64,000 nt of DNA from Flavobacterium terrisoli. GTDB lineage: Bacteria; Bacteroidota; Bacteroidia; Flavobacteriales; Flavobacteriaceae. The stretch's first letter is position 1. Each line of letters begins with the position of its first letter. The notes under the pieces are model-generated. The model did no database searches, had not been told where the DNA came from, and saw only the letters and a list, made by a program, of their open reading frames with translations. The stretch covers positions 343,914-407,913 of the forward strand of contig NZ_JARGNA010000003.1 of NCBI RefSeq assembly GCF_030167905.1, written 5' to 3'. Position numbers and translations under genes: made by a program. Positions 60,916 to 64,000 of this stretch are shown piece after piece.

Positions 60916-61476
60916 TTACTTACTTTTTTTCTTAGGAGCAATGAACATAATCATTCTCTTTCCTTCCAATACCGGCATAGCTTCCACTTTTCCGTATTCT
61001 TCCAAATCCTGAGCTAAACGCAACAATAGGATTTGACCTTGTTCTTTATAAATGATCGAACGTCCTTTGAAGAACACAAAAGCTTTTAATTTTGAGCCTT
61101 CTTTTAAGAACTTCTCTGCATTCTTTCTTTTAAATTCATAATCATGCTCATCAGTCTGAGGTCCGAAACGAATCTCTTTCACAGTGATTTGAGTTGACTT
61201 TGCTTTCAGCTCTTTATCACGCTTTTTTTGCTGATAAATGAATTTTCCATAATCCATTAATTTACACACAGGAGGATCTGCATTTGGTGAAATCTCCACC
61301 AAATCGACTTCAAATTGTTCTGCTAATCGAAGCGCTTCGGAAAGTTTGAAAACTCCCGGCTCAATATTTTCACCCACTAATCGAACTTCTGACACACCGC
61401 GAATCAACTCATTAATTCGGTGTGCTGCTTTTTTCTCTTCTCTAGGTTGGTAACCTCTGTTGTTTCTAATTGCTAT
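60916..61476 (-). CDS. infC: Translation initiation factor IF-3, non-AUG (AUA) start
   Basis: 186 aa. It blocks premature joining of ribosomal subunits and proofreads the start codon. N-terminal domain [22 protein letters not shown], then [24 protein letters not shown]-terminal domain [22 protein letters not shown]. The first in-frame TTG (61407) would cut off conserved sequence ([23 protein letters not shown]), so I place the start at the ATA at 61476-61474. Rare start codons are the known basis of IF-3 autoregulation in E. coli. It starts 16 bp after thrS. Confidence 0.88.
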   Translation of the reverse strand: MAIRNNRGYQPREEKKAAHRINELIRGVSEVRLVGENIEPGVFKLSEALRLAEQFEVDLVEISPNADPPVCKLMDYGKFIYQQKKRDKELKAKSTQITVKEIRFGPQTDEHDYEFKRKNAEKFLKEGSKLKAFVFFKGRSIIYKEQGQILLLRLAQDLEEYGKVEAMPVLEGKRMIMFIAPKKKSK

Positions 61477-61492
61477 GGCTATATAATTTTAA

Positions 61493-63439
61493 TTAAACTT
61501 CAAATGTTTTTAATGTTTTGGCAATTTCTTCGTTTACAATTCTGGCAAATTCATCAATTGTAACTGTAATATTGCCTTTTCCTTCTTGCCCGTGACGTCG
61601 TACAGAAATCGTTCCGTTTTTCTCTTCTTCCTCGCCGACTATCAGCATAAACGGCATTTTTTGTACTTCTGCCTCTCTGATTTTCTTTCCAATCGTCTCG
61701 TTGCGGTTGTCAATTAGGGCGCGAATTTCGTGATTTTCTAGCAATTCTAAAACTTTTTTCGCATAATTTTCATATTTCTCGCTTAAAGACAAGATAATAG
61801 CCTGCTCCGGCATCAGCCAAAGTGGGAAATTTCCAGCGGTATGTTCCAGCAAAATCGCGATAAAACGCTCCATCGAACCAAAAGGTGCTCGGTGAATCAT
61901 AACCGGTCGGTGTAATTTGTCATCCGCACCTTTGTAAGTCAATTCAAAACGCTCCGGTAAATTGTAATCTACCTGAATGGTTCCCAATTGCCATTGCCTG
62001 CCCAAAGCATCTTTAACCATGAAATCCAGTTTTGGACCATAGAAAGCTGCTTCGCCATATTCTATCACGTAATTCAAACCTTTGTCGCTGGCCGCACTGA
62101 TAATTGCGCTTTCTGCTTTTTCCCAGTTTTCATCGCTTCCGATATATTTATCTCTGTTTTCTTGGTCCCTTAGCGAAACCTGAGCGGTAAAGTTTTCAAA
62201 GCCTAACGAACCGAATACATACAATACCAGGTCGATTACTTTTTTGAACTCAGAATCCAATTGATCCGGCGTACAGAAGATGTGTGCATCATCCTGAGTA
62301 AACCCACGAACACGGGTCAATCCGTGTAATTCACCACTTTGCTCATAACGGTAAACCGTTCCGAATTCAGCATAACGCTTAGGTAAATCTTTGTATGACC
62401 AAGGTTTGTTGTTGTAAATCTCGCAGTGGTGTGGACAGTTCATTGGTTTTAGCAAGAACTCTTCGCCTTCTGCCGGAGTGTGAATCGGTTGGAAACTGTC
62501 AGCGCCATATTTGGCATAGTGACCCGAGGTTACATACAATTCCTTTTGCCCTATATGTGGCGTTACTACTTGTTCGTAACCGGCTTTTTTCTGAGCTCTT
62601 TTCAAAAATTGCTCTAATCTATCGCGTAAAGCAGCACCTTTAGGCAACCATAATGGCAAACCTTGACCTACTTTCTGAGAAAAAGTAAATAAATCCAATT
62701 CTTTACCTAGTTTTCTATGGTCACGGCGTTTGGCTTCTTCCAGTAATTCTAAGTAGTCAGTTAAGTCTTTTTGTTTAGGGAACGAAATGCCGTAAACACG
62801 AGTCAACTGTTTGTTTTTCTCATCACCGCGCCAGTAAGCACCGGCAACGCTCATGATTTTCATTGCCTTGATGATTCCGGTATTCGGAATATGGCCACCA
62901 CGACACAAATCAAAGAAATTGGCGTGATCGCAAAATGTAATCGTTCCGTCTTCCAGATTCGAAATCAACTCGGTTTTGTACTCGTTATTTTTATAGATTT
63001 CCAAAGCTTCTGCTTTAGAAACTGAACGCATTTTAAATTCGTGTTTCTCTCTCGAGATTTCCAATACACGGTCTTCAATGGCTTTAAAATCGGCATCGGT
63101 GATTTTCTTATCGCCAAAATCTACGTCATAATAAAACCCATTGTCAATCGCAGGTCCAAGCGTTAATTTGATACCAGGAAATTTTTCTTCCAATACCTGC
63201 GCCATCACGTGCGAAGTTGAATGCCAGAAAGCTTTTTTGCCTGCTGCGTCATTCCATGTATATAATATAAGAGAACCATCGGTCGTTAATGGGGTTTCCG
63301 TTTCAATAGTGGTACCATTAAAGGCTGCCGAAATCACATTTCGCGCTAATCCTTCACTGATGCTTTTGGCAACATCCATCGGAGTTGAATTCTTTTCAAA
63401 CTCCTTAACCGAACCGTCAGGTAGTGTAATCTTTATCAT
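61493..63439 (-). CDS. thrS: Threonyl-tRNA synthetase
   Basis: 648 aa, close to the E. coli length. Domains in order: TGS ([19 protein letters not shown], from 1), editing domain with HSTSHVMAQ and the [14 protein letters not shown] zinc-like region, catalytic class II core ([54 protein letters not shown]), and the anticodon-binding C-terminus ([17 protein letters not shown]). The start is ATG 63439 (MIKITL); 17 codons further upstream cross the promoter motif. First gene of the operon. Confidence 0.97.
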   Translation of the reverse strand: MIKITLPDGSVKEFEKNSTPMDVAKSISEGLARNVISAAFNGTTIETETPLTTDGSLILYTWNDAAGKKAFWHSTSHVMAQVLEEKFPGIKLTLGPAIDNGFYYDVDFGDKKITDADFKAIEDRVLEISREKHEFKMRSVSKAEALEIYKNNEYKTELISNLEDGTITFCDHANFFDLCRGGHIPNTGIIKAMKIMSVAGAYWRGDEKNKQLTRVYGISFPKQKDLTDYLELLEEAKRRDHRKLGKELDLFTFSQKVGQGLPLWLPKGAALRDRLEQFLKRAQKKAGYEQVVTPHIGQKELYVTSGHYAKYGADSFQPIHTPAEGEEFLLKPMNCPHHCEIYNNKPWSYKDLPKRYAEFGTVYRYEQSGELHGLTRVRGFTQDDAHIFCTPDQLDSEFKKVIDLVLYVFGSLGFENFTAQVSLRDQENRDKYIGSDENWEKAESAIISAASDKGLNYVIEYGEAAFYGPKLDFMVKDALGRQWQLGTIQVDYNLPERFELTYKGADDKLHRPVMIHRAPFGSMERFIAILLEHTAGNFPLWLMPEQAIILSLSEKYENYAKKVLELLENHEIRALIDNRNETIGKKIREAEVQKMPFMLIVGEEEEKNGTISVRRHGQEGKGNITVTIDEFARIVNEEIAKTLKTFEV

Positions 63440-63459
63440 TCCTAAAATTTTATGGACTG

Positions 63460-63490
63460 CAAATATAGGAGATTCACAAAACACATACAA
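63460..63490 (-). promoter_or_regulatory. Promoter of the thrS operon
   Basis: Read leftward: -33 TTG (63490-63488), 20 bases, -7 TATATTTG (63467-63460), followed by the ATG 20 bases on. No T-box-like structure was seen. Confidence 0.6.
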
Positions 63491-63557
63491 TATATAAGTA
63501 TAATAATAGGAAAGATTTATTAGGAGCGGGTGGCTTGGTTTGTTTCAGTTATTGCAA

Positions 63558-63603
63558 TTCCCGCTGTCCGCACTACGAGGTAGCTGCTTCCATCGGGGCT
63601 AAT
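63558..63603 (+). repeat. Dispersed structured repeat, CCCG/CGGG type, copy 2
   Basis: TTCCCGCTGTCCGC, hairpin CTAC-GAG-GTAG, then TGCTTCCATCGGGGCTA. Same ends as 3284-3366. It is between the divergent thrS and rRNA-type promoters. The remaining 63604-63700 holds nothing I recognise. Confidence 0.6.
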
Positions 63604-63707
63604 GGACGGTCTTTCGGGGCTTGTTTGTTAAAGAAAAGCAAAAGTTGATTTTCAATAATCGCAAAATCAGCGACTTGTGAAAAATATCAAAAAAGGTTGT
63701 TTTTTTA

Positions 63708-63740
63708 TTTGGAATGGCGGGAAAATAGTTTTTATATTTG
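63708..63740 (+). promoter_or_regulatory. Upstream rrn-type promoter P1
   Basis: -33 TTTG (63708-63711), 21 bases, -7 TATATTTG (63733-63740), with a C-rich initial region CACCCCGC. Strong Bacteroidota consensus. Confidence 0.65.
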
Positions 63741-63822
63741 CACCCCGCAAGAGAGGGATTGTTCATTGATAAACTGTAAAACGAGGGGGTTAAAATAAAT
63801 TCAAAAATAATTTTAAAAATCC

Positions 63823-63852
63823 TTGTTAGTTTAAAAAGAATAGTTACTTTTG
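63823..63852 (+). promoter_or_regulatory. Downstream rrn-type promoter P2
   Basis: -33 TTG (63823-63825), 19 bases, -7 TACTTTTG (63845-63852), followed by CACCCGC, the same initial sequence as P1. Two tandem promoters with a similar discriminator suggest a highly transcribed stable-RNA operon. Confidence 0.65.
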
Positions 63853-64000
63853 CACCCGCTAACCGAAAGATTGGCGAAAAGAATAGAAGAATACGTTCAT
63901 AGACATATTGAATTGACAGCCGTTTTAAATAGTGATATTTAAAACAAATAAAAGAGAGTAAGAGAATCGGAAGATTTGAAAAAGACTAGCCTTTGTCTAA
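63853..64000 (+). other. Probable leader of an rRNA operon (16S begins outside the window)
   Basis: The sequence GACATATTGAATTGACAGCCG and the purine-rich AAAAGAGAGTAAGAGAATCG are the leader I recall before 16S rRNA genes in Flavobacterium. No open reading frame of note is present. No mature 16S sequence is reached before base 64000. Confidence 0.6.

Noticed and set aside
63853..64000. 16S rRNA gene within the window
   Set aside because: Only promoters and a leader-like sequence are present; the conserved 16S start is not reached.
1..64000. tRNA genes or CRISPR array
   Set aside because: No T-loop GGTTCGA-type sequence with matching arms was seen in intergenic DNA, and the tandem repeats found (8 and 16 bp, or dispersed families) lack regularly spaced unique spacers.

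Overview
The window looks like chromosome of a Flavobacterium-type member of the Bacteroidota. The evidence is type IX secretion (T9SS) type B sorting domains on two large secreted proteins, a gliding-associated lipoprotein of the GldI type, SusC-like TonB-receptor architecture, many promoters with the Bacteroidota -7 motif TAnnTTTG, A/T-rich leaders without strong Shine-Dalgarno sequences, and moderate-to-low G+C. No prophage, insertion sequence, CRISPR array or tRNA gene was recognised.

Layout. 1-13.9 kb: a partial PAS sensor kinase, typA, then a leftward block with a carbohydrate-esterase-like hydrolase, two T9SS type B surface proteins (785 and 1699 aa) and an ABC-2 exporter pair. 14-20.8 kb: an outer-membrane barrel protein, nucleoid-associated protein, pRiA4b ORF-3-like protein, a small exported protein, an HPP/ClC membrane pair and a YjbR-type protein. 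20.8-26.9 kb: a signalling/uptake locus on the plus strand (TonB-dependent receptor, exported helical-repeat protein, small membrane protein, LytS-type kinase fused to a 2TM domain, two more 2TM proteins, LytTR response regulator). 27-32.4 kb: OsmC-like protein, sulfurtransferase, two AT-rich orphan genes embedded in duplicated repeats, two thioredoxin-fold proteins and heme A synthase. 32.5-41 kb: CCA-adding enzyme, a Sua5-type enzyme, a surface-glycan block (five glycosyltransferase-type genes, a pyruvyltransferase, a sugar epimerase) and dapD. 41-54 kb: NlpE/META lipoprotein, ruvX, def, mazG, amino-acid permease, three prolyl isomerases including gldI, a DHH phosphoesterase, crcB, rluF, a cyanophycin-degradation pair, an AhpD-like protein and a Crp-type regulator. 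54-63.5 kb: two large peptidases, then the thrS-infC-rpmI-rplT translation operon. The right edge carries two strong promoters and what appears to be the leader of an rRNA operon that starts just outside the window.

The most interesting part is the 20.8-26.9 kb locus. The TonB receptor and the exported protein are each preceded by a pair of direct repeats (ACARTTC core) spaced exactly 21 bp, with one half-site fitting the LytTR-family binding consensus perfectly, and the locus itself encodes the LytS/LytTR pair. I infer a self-contained sensing and uptake circuit in which the regulator drives the receptor and its partner. The kinase is fused to a 2TM domain that also occurs as two stand-alone neighbours, and just before the regulator lies a nine-codon remnant repeating its N-terminus next to a palindromic repeat.

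The intergenic regions contain several families of short structured repeats: one with 7-8 bp arms around an AGT loop and compensatory arm changes (three copies), one with a variable mini-hairpin and a CCGAACGGTGCGAAGC-like tail (five copies), one with CCCG/CGGG ends and a variable inner hairpin (two copies), and a single GGGATAG/GATAGCCC element. At 28.6-29.8 kb two AT-rich orphan genes sit between ~165 bp repeats with inverted TAAC/GTTA-type ends, resembling single-gene cassettes.
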